Source: CAYNEO01 sp964396245 (GTDB taxonomy: Bacteria > Zixibacteria > MSB-5A5 > GN15 > FEB-12). Taken from it: a stretch of DNA of 53,646 bases. Positions 33,604 through 43,633 of this stretch are shown here, piece after piece. Below the pieces are notes generated by a model. The model did no database searches and was not told where the DNA came from. It saw nothing but the letters and a program-made list of their open reading frames with translations. The stretch is from NCBI GenBank assembly GCA_964396245.1, contig CAYNEO010000026.1, positions 1 through 53,646 of the forward strand, read 5' to 3'. The position numbers and the translations under genes are program-made. Numbering within the stretch: the stretch's first letter is position 1; every line of letters starts with the position of its first letter.

Positions 33604-36600
33604 GTGCATAAGTCCATCATTTTCTTACTGCTTCTCCTGGTTGTCATCGGCGTATCCTCCGGGTATGGTTCCGACAGGCTCCATATCGATGACCGGCGGA
33701 GCCCCCGGTTTCTCCCGTACAGCATTCAACAGCTCTATGGCTTTGACTACGGCGTGAGTCGGAAGCCGCCTTTGGTTGCGGTACGGCCGTATCGACCGGA
33801 GGGCAGTCGGCGGGACCGGGCGTTGCTTGCCAGCGTATCCAATACGCCGATCAATACCGACGGTCCGGCATCGATAATAATCTTCAATTACCTTACAAGC
33901 CGGATCATTTCCCAGGACCCGGTTTATGCCACGATTACGGACTTTAGCGTTTACACCGGTCCATCTTCCGACACCACGGTCATCATCGGCCTGTGTTACC
34001 GGAATGACTCGGCCTATGTGATCAGAAACCGGCCGGGTACCGATACCTTTGACTTTCTGTATCTGACATCGGGCACGGATCGGACGGGGAATGGATCCTG
34101 GCAAACCAGTATCGAGACACTGCTGATTGAAGACTATGATTATGACGGACACAATGAGGCATTCGTATATCTCAACCCGGGACGAGACCTCGAACCGCGG
34201 GTGCTCTTTTGCATCGACCTTGACCGATTCGACATCGAGTGGTCACTGCCGGTGGCCTCGTTCTGCGGCCGGGGCTGGCTGTCAAGCTGCCGGGATTCGA
34301 CTGATCCGGGTGTCCTCTTTGTGACCTACGGACCTCAGAACGGAGTCAAGGATCAGCACTACGATGACCACTATGGTTATTTGAGCCGTGTCGACGGTAA
34401 GGGCCGACTGGTTTTCAACCGGCCGATTCTGCGCGACTATGCGGCCACGCAATTATATCCGTTGAATGAGGAGCATACCCGGTTCTGTCTCTACCACAAC
34501 CTGCCTCTCTCCGACACGCTTAAGATCACGGACCTGCCTGCGGCAACGGGCAGATTATCAATTATCAATCGCGACGGGGAAATCGAACGTTCGATTCCGA
34601 GCGGAGGTCGGCTGTTGTCATTATGGCACTGGAGTTATCACCGTCAGGGGGCCCGCGACCTGTATACGCTCTGGGAAGACGGCCGGGTTAAGATCTACGA
34701 TACTTCGCTGACATTGCTGGCCGAATCGGGCAGGACCCGGTTACAGCTCTATCTGAACACGCTGAAGATAGCGGGGCGCCCGGATTCGGTATTTGCGTTT
34801 CTGGTGGCGGGGGGATCAGAGCTCTACAGCAATGATTTCAAGAAGCTGGCGGAAATCGCGTCGATGGTCGGGGTGCCGGTGCCGGTGCTGACAGATACCA
34901 CGGGCGCGGCTTCGCAGTTGCTCGTTGCGTCGGGCGAGGGCGGAGTGGTGGTCGGCCTGGTCCGCCGGGGGACACTGACGATCATCAGTCAGCTCATTTC
35001 CGCCAATCAGCAGTATCTCATCGGCGCCCTGTTTCTGCTGATGCTCGCGCTGGTTGTGGTCAACTCGTTTCGCACGCGCGCCCTGCGAAAACTGCACGTC
35101 CGGGAACGGGAGATACGGACGGTTTTTGACCATATGGAGGACTGTTATTATCGCGCAGACAATGAAGGCTCTATCGTCTGGGCATCTCCATCGACGTTCA
35201 GGCTCCTGGGCGTGAATTCGGACGCCGAGGCGGCTGAAGTTTCGGCCTCCAAGTTTTATGCCCGGCCTGAAGACCGCAAGGAGTTATTGGAGGCCTTGGA
35301 AAAGACCGGCCGGGTGACGGATTATGAGGTGGAGTTGCGCGGAACTGACGGGCGAGAAATCGTGGTCAGCACCAATTCGACATTTTGGCGCGACGAGAAG
35401 GGGAAAGTGCTGGGAGTCGAGGGTATTTTTCGGGACATTACTGCCCGTCGGCGTATCGAGGAAGCGCTGCGGGAATCGGAGGGGAAGTATCGGTCGGTAA
35501 TCGAGCAGAGTTCGGACAATATTTACCTGGCGGATGTCGAAACCGGCCGGATTCTGGAGGCCAACCCGGCATTGCAGAAGACGCTGGGGTACTCTGCGGA
35601 CGAGCTGATGCAAATGACGGTGTTCGACTTCATCGACCACAGCGAGGAAGATGTTCGCGACAAGATCGAAAGAGCGGTGACCGGCGAGCTGTCATATCTT
35701 GCAGAGCGCAAATACCGTCGACGCGACGGATCGAGGCTGGATGTCGAGGTGTCCGTGGGAATGATGATGTACCGTGGCAAGAAAACGCTGTGCGTGATCT
35801 CACGGGATATCACGGAGCGACGACGGGCGCAGCAGGCGCTACAGGAAAATGAGGCAAAGTACCGGACACTGGTTGAAAGTGCGGGCGAGGCCATCTTCAC
35901 GATGACCCGCAACGGCGACTACCTGTTCGTCAACAGTGTCGGGGCGAACCGGCTGGGTCTGATGCCGGAGGACCTTATCGGCAAGAACATGCGCGACATC
36001 TTCCCGCCTGCGATCGCCGAGAGGCAGCTGGGGTCAGTGCAACGCGTCTTCGACTCCGGCGAGGGGGAGACCATTGAATCGGTGACATCGATTCGGGGCA
36101 GCGAGCGCCGGTACCGAACGAGCATACAGCCGATCCGTGATAATCTCGGAAAGGTGGTGGCGGCGCTGGGCATCGCGCGCGACACCACGGAGATCACCTT
36201 GACCAGGGCCGAACTGGAGCAGGAACGGGATTTTGTCCGGTCGCTTCTTGATACGGCCAACAGCCTGGTGGTCTGTCTCGACAGCGAGGCGAAGATTACC
36301 GTTTTCAACCGCGAGTGCGAACGACTGACCGGCTACTCACGGGACGAGGTGATCGGGCGGCGCTGGCCGGAGCTGTTCCTGCCGCCGGAGGCCAGACATG
36401 AGGGGCTCAAGGATTTCAATACCTGGGTGCACGAGCATCCCGAGGACATGTACGAAGGGCCGCTGGTGACAAAGTCCGGAGAGGTCCGCATAATCCTGTG
36501 GTCGAACTCGGCCCTGTTCTCATCCAAGCCCGACGGGTTAACGGCGATTGCTGTGGGGCAGGATATCACCGAGCGCAAGCGGGCGCAGGACGCCCTGCAG

Positions 36601-39600
36601 GAAAGCGAACGGCGGTACGCCCTGGCGACGACGGCGGCCAAGGTCGGGGTCTGGGATTACAACATCGAGACGCAGGAGTTTTATATCGATCCGGCTATTA
36701 CGGCCGGCCTGGGTTATCGAGAACACGAAAAGGTCAAGAGCAGGTCTCAGTGGTTACAGCTGATCTACGAAGAAGACCGGGAGGCGGCGGTTGAGGCGGC
36801 CAGGGCCCATATTGCCGGCGAAACACCCGAATTTGTCCATGAGCACAGGTTTGTCGCCAAAGACGGGTCGCTGCATTGGATGCTGGCGCGCGGGCATGTC
36901 ATCCATGGCCCCGACGGTAAGCCGATACGCATGATCGGTACCGATACCGACATAACCGATCGGAAGAAGAGCCAGTTGGCCCAGCAGGAAAGTGAAGCCA
37001 GGTTCGAGGAGGTGCTGGCGAACGCCCGCGACGTGCTATATCGACTGAACCTCGAGACCCTGACTTATGACTACGTGAGCGACTCCGTGACTCAGGTAAT
37101 CGGTCTCACGCCCGGTGAGGTTATTGCACGGGGCGTTTCGGGCATGCGGGACCTGGTCCACCCGGAGGATATGAAGAAGTACGAACATCACCGCGACGAT
37201 GTCATAAAGTCGAGCAACGGCGGACATGCGGCGGCGACCGAATACCGAATGCGAAAATCCGACGGCGAGTACCTCTGGTTAAGCGACAGCCACGCGGTGA
37301 TTGAGGATCAGGCAACAGGTGAATCCCGGTTTATCATCGGTAACATTCGGGACATCACCGATAATAAGCGGGCTGAAGAGCTCCTGCGCAAGAGCGAGGA
37401 ACGGTACCGCGAACTCGTACAGACGATGAGTGACGGCCTGGGTGTCATAGACGAACATGATAAAATCACGTACGTGAATGACCGGTTCTGCGAAATGCTG
37501 GGATATAGCCAACACGAACTCGTCGGCAGTTATGCAACCGACCTGGTGGAACCGGCCCATCGTGAAAGCACTGACCGGCAATTCGATAGGAGATCAAGGG
37601 GAGACCGTGAGGCGTATGAAACGGTGATGATACGGTCCGACGGCCGGCGGCTGAATGTGATTGTTTCGCCGGCTCCTCTTTTTGACGAGGACGGGCAATT
37701 CCGCGGAAGTGTAGCAGTATTCACTGATATCACGGAGCGGATGCAGGCTGAGCACTTGTTGCGTCTCCAGCGAGACTTTGGCATTGCCCTGTCACTGGCC
37801 AGGGACCTTCATGAGGTGTTGGAGAGGTTACTGGATGTGTGCCTGGACGTCGAGGGCGTTGATTGCGGCGGTGTCTATGTTCTTGATGAGGCGACCGGTT
37901 GTCTGGAACTGGAGGCGTACCGGAATCTCTCGGATGAGTTTGTGAAGGAAGTGAATCACTACGAACCGGGCTCGATGCAAATACAACTGGTTCTGGCAGG
38001 CAAGCCGGTGTACTCGCTGTGCAGCGATGCTCCCTTCAATGAAATAGGTCTGTTCCATAAAGAGGGACTCAAATCGCTGGCGATAATTCCGGTTTTATTT
38101 GAGCACCGGATACTCGCGGTGCTGAATCTGGCTTCACATTCGATGACACATATTCCGTCGGGAATTCGCAATTCGCTCGAGACGTTTGCCAGTCGTATCG
38201 GAGGCATCATCGCCAGGCTTCGCACGGAATCGGCTCTACGGGAAAGCGAACGCAAATTCCGGGAACTGGCCGATCTTCTGCCGCAGACCGTCTACGAGGT
38301 CGATGCCGATCTCAACATCACTTTCGTGAACCGACAGGGGCTGCAAATGTTCGGGCTCGCGCCCGAGTTGATCGAAAAGGGCGTGAATGGCTCTGATATG
38401 TTCGCACCTGAGGACCGGGAGCGCTTAAGGGAGAATGTTCGCCGGACGTTTCAAGGGGAGAACCTGGGTGGCATCGACTACACCGCAACGCGGGTGGACG
38501 GCCGAAGCTTTCCGGTGATCGTTTACGCGGAGCCGGTGATGCACGAGGGCACGGCGCGAGGGCTGCGCGGTATCGTGATTGATGTTACCGAGCGCAAGCA
38601 GGCGGAGGAAGCGATAAAACAGGGCGAGGAGCGGGCACGGGCGCAGTATAAGTCGATTCCCGTACCGACCTACACGTGGCGATGGGAGGGTGACGATTTC
38701 GTCCTCATGGACTACAATCACAAGGCGGAAGAGATTACCGGCGGCTCGATCAAGGAACTGATCGGGATGAAGTTCGGCGCGCTGTATCCGGATTGGCAGG
38801 AGGGTCTCGAGGACATGGTGAAGTGCCTGAGAGAACGGACGATCATCAAGCGGGAGATGGTCTATCACTTCCAGACCACCGGTGCGACTCGTATACTTGA
38901 TGTCAGTTACGCCTATGTTCCTCCCAGCATGGTGACGGTGCACACCGTGGATATCACCGAACGAAAAGAAGCGGAAGCGCGCCTGAAATACCGGGTGAAG
39001 CTGGAGGAGCTGGTCGCGACCATCTCGACCAAGTTCATCAATCTCTTCTCGGATGAAATCGACGACGGCATAAAGTACGCCCTGCAGTCGCTCTCGGAGT
39101 TTGCCCGGGTGGACCGGAGCTGCGTATGCCAGTTCTTCGATGACCAGTCGGTGATGACGACGACTCACGAGTGGTGCAGCAATCGGGTTGATTCACTTCC
39201 CAATGAGCTTCGAGCGATACCGACGGCCAGTATTCCCTGGATGATGTCGCGGATTCGACGGGGCGAGGTTTTCGTGGTTCCGGGGGTTTCGGCATTACCG
39301 GCGGGGGCCGAGGTAGAGAAGAAGCTGATGTCGAATCGGGGCATCGTATCCATGATCATGGTGCCTATGACATACGCCGGCCGGCTTGTCGGCGTGCTGT
39401 CGCTTGATTCCATAGATGCGGATCGGCCGTGGCGAGAAGAGGATGTTCTGCTGGTCCGCGTCGTCTCGGAGATCCTGGTGAGCGCGTTGCAGCGAAAGCG
39501 GACGGAACAGGAGCTCGACCGCATCAACAAGGAGAAGATTGCACAGGCCAAGCAAATGGCCGGCGGTTTCGCGCACGAAATTCGTAACGCACTGTTCCCG

Positions 39601-40230
39601 GCACGCGGGTCCGTGGACCGCATGAATCAGATGTTGTCCAGACCCGATCCAGAGTTAGCATCCTTGCGAAAGTATCCCCAAATAGCCGATAAGTCGGTGA
39701 GTCGGGCACTGGATATCACGGCGTTGATATCTCGCTATACCAAGCTTGATTCAGAACGCTTTCCTGAACGCATCGACATCAAGGGTGTCATAGACGAAGT
39801 CCTGGCAAATAATCAACTACTTCTTAATGAACGGGGAGTCAAGGTCTCGGTATCCGGTATTACCGACAGCAAAGTCGAATCAAATCGGGCGCAGTTGTAT
39901 ATGGTTATCAACAACCTGCTGATCAACAGTCTTGATGCCCTGGAGGAGACGCCGGAACCGGCTGTCATCATCACGGTCGAATCGACTTCGATGGGACTGA
40001 AGCTGTTGTTCACCGACAACGGCTGCGGGATTTCGTCAGACGAGATAGACCGTGTGTTCGAGGCATTCTATTCCACGAAGCCTGATCGAGGCACCGGGAT
40101 AGGGCTGGCAACGGCCAAGAAAATCGTCGAGATGTACGGCGGTTCTATCAGGGTCCGGAGTGAGGCGGGGAAGGGAACGACGTTCGAGATCGTGCTCAGG
40201 TCTCCGGGAGAATCTACCGAATCCAACTGA
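33604..40230 (+). CDS. Giant sensor histidine kinase with periplasmic propeller, nine PAS and two GAF domains
   Basis: A 2208-residue membrane sensor kinase. After a signal or anchor (IIFLLLLLVVIGVSSGYG) comes a periplasmic sensor of about 440 residues, probably a beta-propeller with a calcium-binding-type DYDYDGHNEAF loop near residue 178. One helix (about 469-488, YLIGALFLLMLALVVVNSF) leads into nine PAS domains, each ended by a DI/DVTE-type motif, with one GAF between PAS 7 and 8 and a second GAF after PAS 9. The kinase core has the phospho-acceptor His1991 in AGGFAHEIRNALFPA, an N-box (NNLLINSLDALEE, near 2103) and G-boxes (DNGCGISSDEI, GTGIGLATAKK). The GTG start has AGAGG seven bases upstream. 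No response regulator gene is adjacent, so the kinase is an orphan or acts through distant partners. The signal is unknown. Confidence 0.94.
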   Translation: MHKSIIFLLLLLVVIGVSSGYGSDRLHIDDRRSPRFLPYSIQQLYGFDYGVSRKPPLVAVRPYRPEGSRRDRALLASVSNTPINTDGPASIIIFNYLTSRIISQDPVYATITDFSVYTGPSSDTTVIIGLCYRNDSAYVIRNRPGTDTFDFLYLTSGTDRTGNGSWQTSIETLLIEDYDYDGHNEAFVYLNPGRDLEPRVLFCIDLDRFDIEWSLPVASFCGRGWLSSCRDSTDPGVLFVTYGPQNGVKDQHYDDHYGYLSRVDGKGRLVFNRPILRDYAATQLYPLNEEHTRFCLYHNLPLSDTLKITDLPAATGRLSIINRDGEIERSIPSGGRLLSLWHWSYHRQGARDLYTLWEDGRVKIYDTSLTLLAESGRTRLQLYLNTLKIAGRPDSVFAFLVAGGSELYSNDFKKLAEIASMVGVPVPVLTDTTGAASQLLVASGEGGVVVGLVRRGTLTIISQLISANQQYLIGALFLLMLALVVVNSFRTRALRKLHVREREIRTVFDHMEDCYYRADNEGSIVWASPSTFRLLGVNSDAEAAEVSASKFYARPEDRKELLEALEKTGRVTDYEVELRGTDGREIVVSTNSTFWRDEKGKVLGVEGIFRDITARRRIEEALRESEGKYRSVIEQSSDNIYLADVETGRILEANPALQKTLGYSADELMQMTVFDFIDHSEEDVRDKIERAVTGELSYLAERKYRRRDGSRLDVEVSVGMMMYRGKKTLCVISRDITERRRAQQALQENEAKYRTLVESAGEAIFTMTRNGDYLFVNSVGANRLGLMPEDLIGKNMRDIFPPAIAERQLGSVQRVFDSGEGETIESVTSIRGSERRYRTSIQPIRDNLGKVVAALGIARDTTEITLTRAELEQERDFVRSLLDTANSLVVCLDSEAKITVFNRECERLTGYSRDEVIGRRWPELFLPPEARHEGLKDFNTWVHEHPEDMYEGPLVTKSGEVRIILWSNSALFSSKPDGLTAIAVGQDITERKRAQDALQESERRYALATTAAKVGVWDYNIETQEFYIDPAITAGLGYREHEKVKSRSQWLQLIYEEDREAAVEAARAHIAGETPEFVHEHRFVAKDGSLHWMLARGHVIHGPDGKPIRMIGTDTDITDRKKSQLAQQESEARFEEVLANARDVLYRLNLETLTYDYVSDSVTQVIGLTPGEVIARGVSGMRDLVHPEDMKKYEHHRDDVIKSSNGGHAAATEYRMRKSDGEYLWLSDSHAVIEDQATGESRFIIGNIRDITDNKRAEELLRKSEERYRELVQTMSDGLGVIDEHDKITYVNDRFCEMLGYSQHELVGSYATDLVEPAHRESTDRQFDRRSRGDREAYETVMIRSDGRRLNVIVSPAPLFDEDGQFRGSVAVFTDITERMQAEHLLRLQRDFGIALSLARDLHEVLERLLDVCLDVEGVDCGGVYVLDEATGCLELEAYRNLSDEFVKEVNHYEPGSMQIQLVLAGKPVYSLCSDAPFNEIGLFHKEGLKSLAIIPVLFEHRILAVLNLASHSMTHIPSGIRNSLETFASRIGGIIARLRTESALRESERKFRELADLLPQTVYEVDADLNITFVNRQGLQMFGLAPELIEKGVNGSDMFAPEDRERLRENVRRTFQGENLGGIDYTATRVDGRSFPVIVYAEPVMHEGTARGLRGIVIDVTERKQAEEAIKQGEERARAQYKSIPVPTYTWRWEGDDFVLMDYNHKAEEITGGSIKELIGMKFGALYPDWQEGLEDMVKCLRERTIIKREMVYHFQTTGATRILDVSYAYVPPSMVTVHTVDITERKEAEARLKYRVKLEELVATISTKFINLFSDEIDDGIKYALQSLSEFARVDRSCVCQFFDDQSVMTTTHEWCSNRVDSLPNELRAIPTASIPWMMSRIRRGEVFVVPGVSALPAGAEVEKKLMSNRGIVSMIMVPMTYAGRLVGVLSLDSIDADRPWREEDVLLVRVVSEILVSALQRKRTEQELDRINKEKIAQAKQMAGGFAHEIRNALFPARGSVDRMNQMLSRPDPELASLRKYPQIADKSVSRALDITALISRYTKLDSERFPERIDIKGVIDEVLANNQLLLNERGVKVSVSGITDSKVESNRAQLYMVINNLLINSLDALEETPEPAVIITVESTSMGLKLLFTDNGCGISSDEIDRVFEAFYSTKPDRGTGIGLATAKKIVEMYGGSIRVRSEAGKGTTFEIVLRSPGESTESN

Positions 40231-40483
40231 ATACTCCGGCTGTGACTATCAAATAGACGATCATTGGTAATATTATTACCCCACCCGAGGTATACCAAAT
40301 AAGGTACTTTTTACACCGGCGGAAGGTTCGCGGCGGGCTCCTGTCGGATAAGGCTTTGTGGCTCAATTGATTAGTTCTACGGGAAAGACAGAATAAATTC
40401 GGCCCGTTATTTGTTATGTGGATAGTGAGTTTGAGCATTGTCTGTGACTATGAACGACAAGCAGGTGAGGGTTTACTGGGTAA

Positions 40484-40600
40484 GTAACTGACTACATCCC
40501 CTTCAGACTTGGGGAGACCAAGCACTGGAAGGATCAGTTCCCGCTGACCGAGGTCAGCTTGAGGGGGAACAACAAATTGATTCGAATCATAATAGCTTGA
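40484..40600 (+). pseudogene. Possible C-terminal remnant of a lost gene
   Basis: After a TAA at 40481 the frame runs 38 codons to TGA at 40598-40600, reading VTDYIPFRLGETKHWKDQF and then a PLTEV...RIIIA tail, with protein-like composition and codon choice but no start codon or ribosome site. It looks like a stranded gene tail between the kinase and beta-helix genes. The parent family was not recognised, and chance is possible. Confidence 0.3.
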
Positions 40601-40609
40601 ATCTCCAAG

Positions 40610-40647
40610 AACCGGCGGCGTCTGTGTGCTCGCGCTGCCGGTTTCTT
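40610..40647 (+). terminator. Probable terminator between kinase and beta-helix genes
   Basis: AACCGGC (40610-40616) pairs with GCCGGTT (40637-40643) and is followed by TTTCTTT on the plus strand. On the minus strand it lies 84 bases past the beta-helix gene, so it may serve either transcript. Confidence 0.55.
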
Positions 40648-40726
40648 TATGGCCGTTTCACGATGAAAAAGTCCCTGTGGATACTTTCGCCACCGCCAGG
40701 CCAGCCCGGGCGGAGACATCGCATGA

Positions 40727-42787
40727 CTACTTGATCAGCAGCATCTTTTTGGCTGAGGAATAGTCGCCGGCAGTCAGGCGATACAGGTAGACGCCGGTGG
40801 CTACCCACCGACCGTTGTCATCCTTGCCGTCCCAGACTACCCGATGCGTCCCGGCCGGCAGTTCCCTGTCGATCACCGTTCGCACGGACCGGCCGAGAAC
40901 ATTGTAGATCGACAGCCGTGCGCGCGATCGGACGGGAAGCGTGAATTCTATCTCAGTGACCGGATTAAACGGATTGGGGTAATTCTGGGCAAGCTGGAAA
41001 TCCCGAGGAAGGCCGTCCAGGATGTCATCGGCAACCTCGGTAGGCTCCTGATCGGTGCCGACAATAATAAACTGCGACAGCGCGGTGACCCGGCAGTCTA
41101 CGCTGTTTGCAGCCGTATCTCGAGAGACAAATGCACATGAATCCCATGTCGCGCCGGAGTTGCTGACTATATACAGTGAAGCTTCAGAAAAGATGTCCGG
41201 AACGGCATCGAATTCCCCCTGCGTATAGAACAGCTCGAGTTCGGCGTCGAACCCGGCGATGCCGCTTCCGGCAGATATGTCGAACCATTTGCCCAGCGCA
41301 TACCGCCCGGGGGCAGAAAAGGGCAGCAGTGAATCGGGCCAGCTCGTGACGGTGAATGTGCTGTCACCGCTCGCGTTGTAGGAGAGATCGGTCAGGTGGA
41401 GGACGCATTCATTGAAATAGAGCCGGGCGGTGTCGCCTGAAACCGTGCGGCCTACACTGAGAGGCATAGTGGAATAGGGCCACCAGTCAATCGAGCCGAG
41501 GCCGCCCAAGTTGACGTCTATGAACTGCGAGTCGGCCGCCGTTGTACCAACGCGTCCCCAGAAATTGTACTCTGAGCTGACCACGTCGCCGATGGGATTG
41601 GATATCTGGACATCATTGCCGCTACTGTCGGCCACGTTGTGGTAGATGTCATTCTGTGCCGTGTCGGCTCCGCCGAGAAGCAGATACGAGTTGGTCACAT
41701 AGAATCCGCCCCCATAGCCGGTGCTGTTATCGGATATGACATTATTCAGAAACTGCGGTTGTCCGCCGGAGCAGAGAACCCCTCCGCCGAATTGCGCGGC
41801 GCGATTGCGGGTGATGACGTTGTCACTGAGGGTGGCGTACGAAAGATACACGTATATTCCGCCGCCGCTGTGCGCGGCGATGTTGTCGGCGATAGTATTG
41901 CGAGAAACCTCCAGGCCGCTCTGCGAAAGGGCCAGCCCGCCGCCGGTTTGACTGGCGCTGTCCCTGACGATGTAATTGTCGGTGATGGTACCCAGGCAGT
42001 CGGGACCGGATGAAATTCCACCTCCAAGGGCGGCGCTGTTGTACATAATGATATTATGCTGAATAATCGGCAGGCAGAGATTAGCGTAGTAGATGCCGCC
42101 GCCGCCGAGCTCAGCGGAATTGTCAATGATTCGATTGTTGAGAATAAGCGCCGGACATTCTTTGACCACGGCAATGCCGCCGCCGAACTCGTCAGCCTGA
42201 TTGCCCGTAATCCGGTTATTTTGAATCGCCGGTTCACATTGGTTATAACAGAAGATGGCGCCGCCGCGGGATGTGTCCGAGCTACCGGGGGCGAGAAAGG
42301 CAACATTGTTTTCCAGTATATTGCCGTCGATAATGGGAGAAGAATAGTCGCGGCACAGGATGCCTCCGCCGCTGGGCGAGGCCTGGTTATTCTTGATGAC
42401 GCAGTTGAGGATCGACGGTGCTGCGGCTCCCTCGATATGTATGCCTCCGCCGGCATCTGTACCATTGCCGTTCTGTATCGTGAATCCTTCGACTACGGTG
42501 GTGGGATCGAGACCGGTGTTTACAATCCGGATGACGGTGCCGGTCTGCGAGCCGTCGATAATAGTTGCATCCGGGCCGGATTCGGATATCAGGACGATGC
42601 TTTCTACATCCGGCCAGATAATATTCTCGTGGTAGGCGCCGGCGGCGACGAGAACGGTGTCACCGGCAGCGGCGGCGCCGAGGGAATCCTGGATTGATGA
42701 TCCCGGCGTTACGTAGAGGGTTCGCGTGTATCCGGCTGAACCGGCGATCAAAATGGCCATAACGGCAACGATAACGGATATCTTCAT
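40727..42787 (-). CDS. Exported parallel beta-helix protein with type-A sorting domain
   Basis: A 686-residue secreted protein. A signal peptide (VIVAVMAILIAGSAGYT) precedes a right-handed parallel beta-helix (about residues 25-400) with repeated GGGI-containing coils such as NNQASPSGGGILC and NSAELGGGGIYYAN, in the NosD/DUF1565/pectate-lyase-like class used for carbohydrate binding or cleavage. No catalytic residues could be assigned. After a spacer domain the last 85 residues carry the sorting domain: LAQNYPNPFNPVTEIEFTLP, then a FlgD-like Ig fold ending SAKKMLLIK. In Bacteroidota such tails direct T9SS export and surface attachment. GGAG lies five bases before the ATG at 42787 and a good promoter at 42841-42870, so the gene is monocistronic. 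Its ligand is unknown. Confidence 0.9.
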   Translation of the reverse strand: MKISVIVAVMAILIAGSAGYTRTLYVTPGSSIQDSLGAAAAGDTVLVAAGAYHENIIWPDVESIVLISESGPDATIIDGSQTGTVIRIVNTGLDPTTVVEGFTIQNGNGTDAGGGIHIEGAAAPSILNCVIKNNQASPSGGGILCRDYSSPIIDGNILENNVAFLAPGSSDTSRGGAIFCYNQCEPAIQNNRITGNQADEFGGGIAVVKECPALILNNRIIDNSAELGGGGIYYANLCLPIIQHNIIMYNSAALGGGISSGPDCLGTITDNYIVRDSASQTGGGLALSQSGLEVSRNTIADNIAAHSGGGIYVYLSYATLSDNVITRNRAAQFGGGVLCSGGQPQFLNNVISDNSTGYGGGFYVTNSYLLLGGADTAQNDIYHNVADSSGNDVQISNPIGDVVSSEYNFWGRVGTTAADSQFIDVNLGGLGSIDWWPYSTMPLSVGRTVSGDTARLYFNECVLHLTDLSYNASGDSTFTVTSWPDSLLPFSAPGRYALGKWFDISAGSGIAGFDAELELFYTQGEFDAVPDIFSEASLYIVSNSGATWDSCAFVSRDTAANSVDCRVTALSQFIIVGTDQEPTEVADDILDGLPRDFQLAQNYPNPFNPVTEIEFTLPVRSRARLSIYNVLGRSVRTVIDRELPAGTHRVVWDGKDDNGRWVATGVYLYRLTAGDYSSAKKMLLIK

Positions 42788-43048
42788 CGGGTCTCCTTCA
42801 TGCGGGCGCGCTGTGCCGGCGGAACTTCTTTAGTAAGTGCAAGATAGTCCTGCCGGGACCGGTCTGTCAATGAAAGCAAATCGGCCCTTCGAATTCAGTT
42901 CGAACCTCCCCGGATTTGGACGGCAGTGACAGTTGACTGATTCCACGTGCATGCGATGTCTGCTGATAAGACGGTTGCCGATGTCATTACGTTCGGTTTG
43001 CAGTGGGAGTGAAGGTGAGTTGAGCGAAGTCGACAGTGAGGTGTGAAC
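42788..43048. other. Intergenic region between beta-helix gene and tRNA-Glu terminator
   Basis: It holds the beta-helix gene's promoter at 42841-42870. Near 43015-43031 lies a stretch resembling the dispersed repeat family seen at 7155-7283. No gene was found. Confidence 0.5.
42841..42870 (-). promoter_or_regulatory. Sigma70-type promoter for the beta-helix gene
   Basis: On the minus strand a perfect TTGACA (plus 42865-42870) is 18 bases from TATCTT (plus 42841-42846), placing the start about 45 bases before the ATG. Confidence 0.7.
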
Positions 43049-43095
43049 AAAAAAGTGGAGAGCTGCACGACCACGACGAACGGCAACTCTCCACT
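43049..43095 (-). terminator. Intrinsic terminator of tRNA-Glu
   Basis: On the minus strand AGTGGAGAG-T-TGC pairs with GCA-G-CTCTCCACT (one internal mismatch) and is followed by a T run, eight bases past the tRNA 3' end. Confidence 0.88.
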
Positions 43096-43102
43096 CGGAC
43101 TT

Positions 43103-43174
43103 TAGCGGTACGGGGGATCGAACCCCGGTTTGATGGCTGAGAACCATCCGTCCTAACCACTAGACGATACCGCC
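43103..43174 (-). tRNA. tRNA-Glu (CTC anticodon)
   Basis: A 72-base cloverleaf on the minus strand. The acceptor arm GGCGGTA pairs with TACCGCT (G-T first pair), the D-arm is GTCTAGTGGTTAGGAC, the anticodon stem GATGG/CCATC holds loop TTCTCAG with anticodon CTC (bases 43139-43141), and the T-arm is CGGGG-TTCGATC-CCCCG. The discriminator is A and CCA is not encoded. The GTCTAGTGG D-arm is typical of tRNA-Glu; it reads GAG codons. It has its own promoter and terminator. Confidence 0.95.
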
Positions 43175-43210
43175 AAAATTCAATGCGCAATGCTAAAAAA
43201 GCAACGCCTG

Positions 43211-43239
43211 AAAATATGCACACACAAACTTTCTGTCAA
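43211..43239 (-). promoter_or_regulatory. Sigma70-type promoter of tRNA-Glu
   Basis: On the minus strand a perfect TTGACA (plus 43234-43239) stands 17 bases from TATTTT (plus 43211-43216), placing the start about 30 bases before the tRNA. This is the best-supported promoter in the window because the product is certain. Confidence 0.8.
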
Positions 43240-43633
43240 GCGATGTAAGTTTTTGCCCAATTGAGGCTTAGGCTCAGAATGTCGTTAATCTCTTGAATCC
43301 AAAGAGCTTATTATCATTCACTTTTTCGGTCGTGGTCAAAAAAATCTCCCGCAAGCGGATACCGCAACAATGACATCAACTCTGCCATTTCGGCGCACTA
43401 TCCACTTTCGCTGGTCTAACGGTCTGTTTGATAATACGTTAACTCGAACTGACTATCTTTTTTTCTTCCGCCGCGGTCGAAGCGTACTATTTCGACTTCG
43501 ACCACTGAAGGTGATGTGAAGTGAGCCAAACTCGTCGGGCAGACTGCGACATAACAATTTTGGACCGCCGGAGTACTGATAAGATAATGAGACGACAGCC
43601 CCGGCATCGTTTTCGGGTGCGGGTGTTCTATTC
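43240..43633. other. Intergenic region without recognised features
   Basis: Nothing gene-like, RNA-like or repeated was recognised between the tRNA-Glu promoter and the Lon-type protease promoter. Confidence 0.5.

Larger units (their letters stand above)
40231..40726. other. Intergenic region with gene remnant and shared terminator
   Basis: No intact gene is supported. Bases 40484-40600 read as a protein C-terminus without a start, and a hairpin with a T-rich tail lies at 40610-40647. The remainder shows nothing recognisable. Confidence 0.5.

Noticed and set aside
41746..42697. Long plus- and minus-strand frames inside the beta-helix gene
   Set aside because: Shadows of the repetitive GGG-rich coils in the true frame; no independent start signals.
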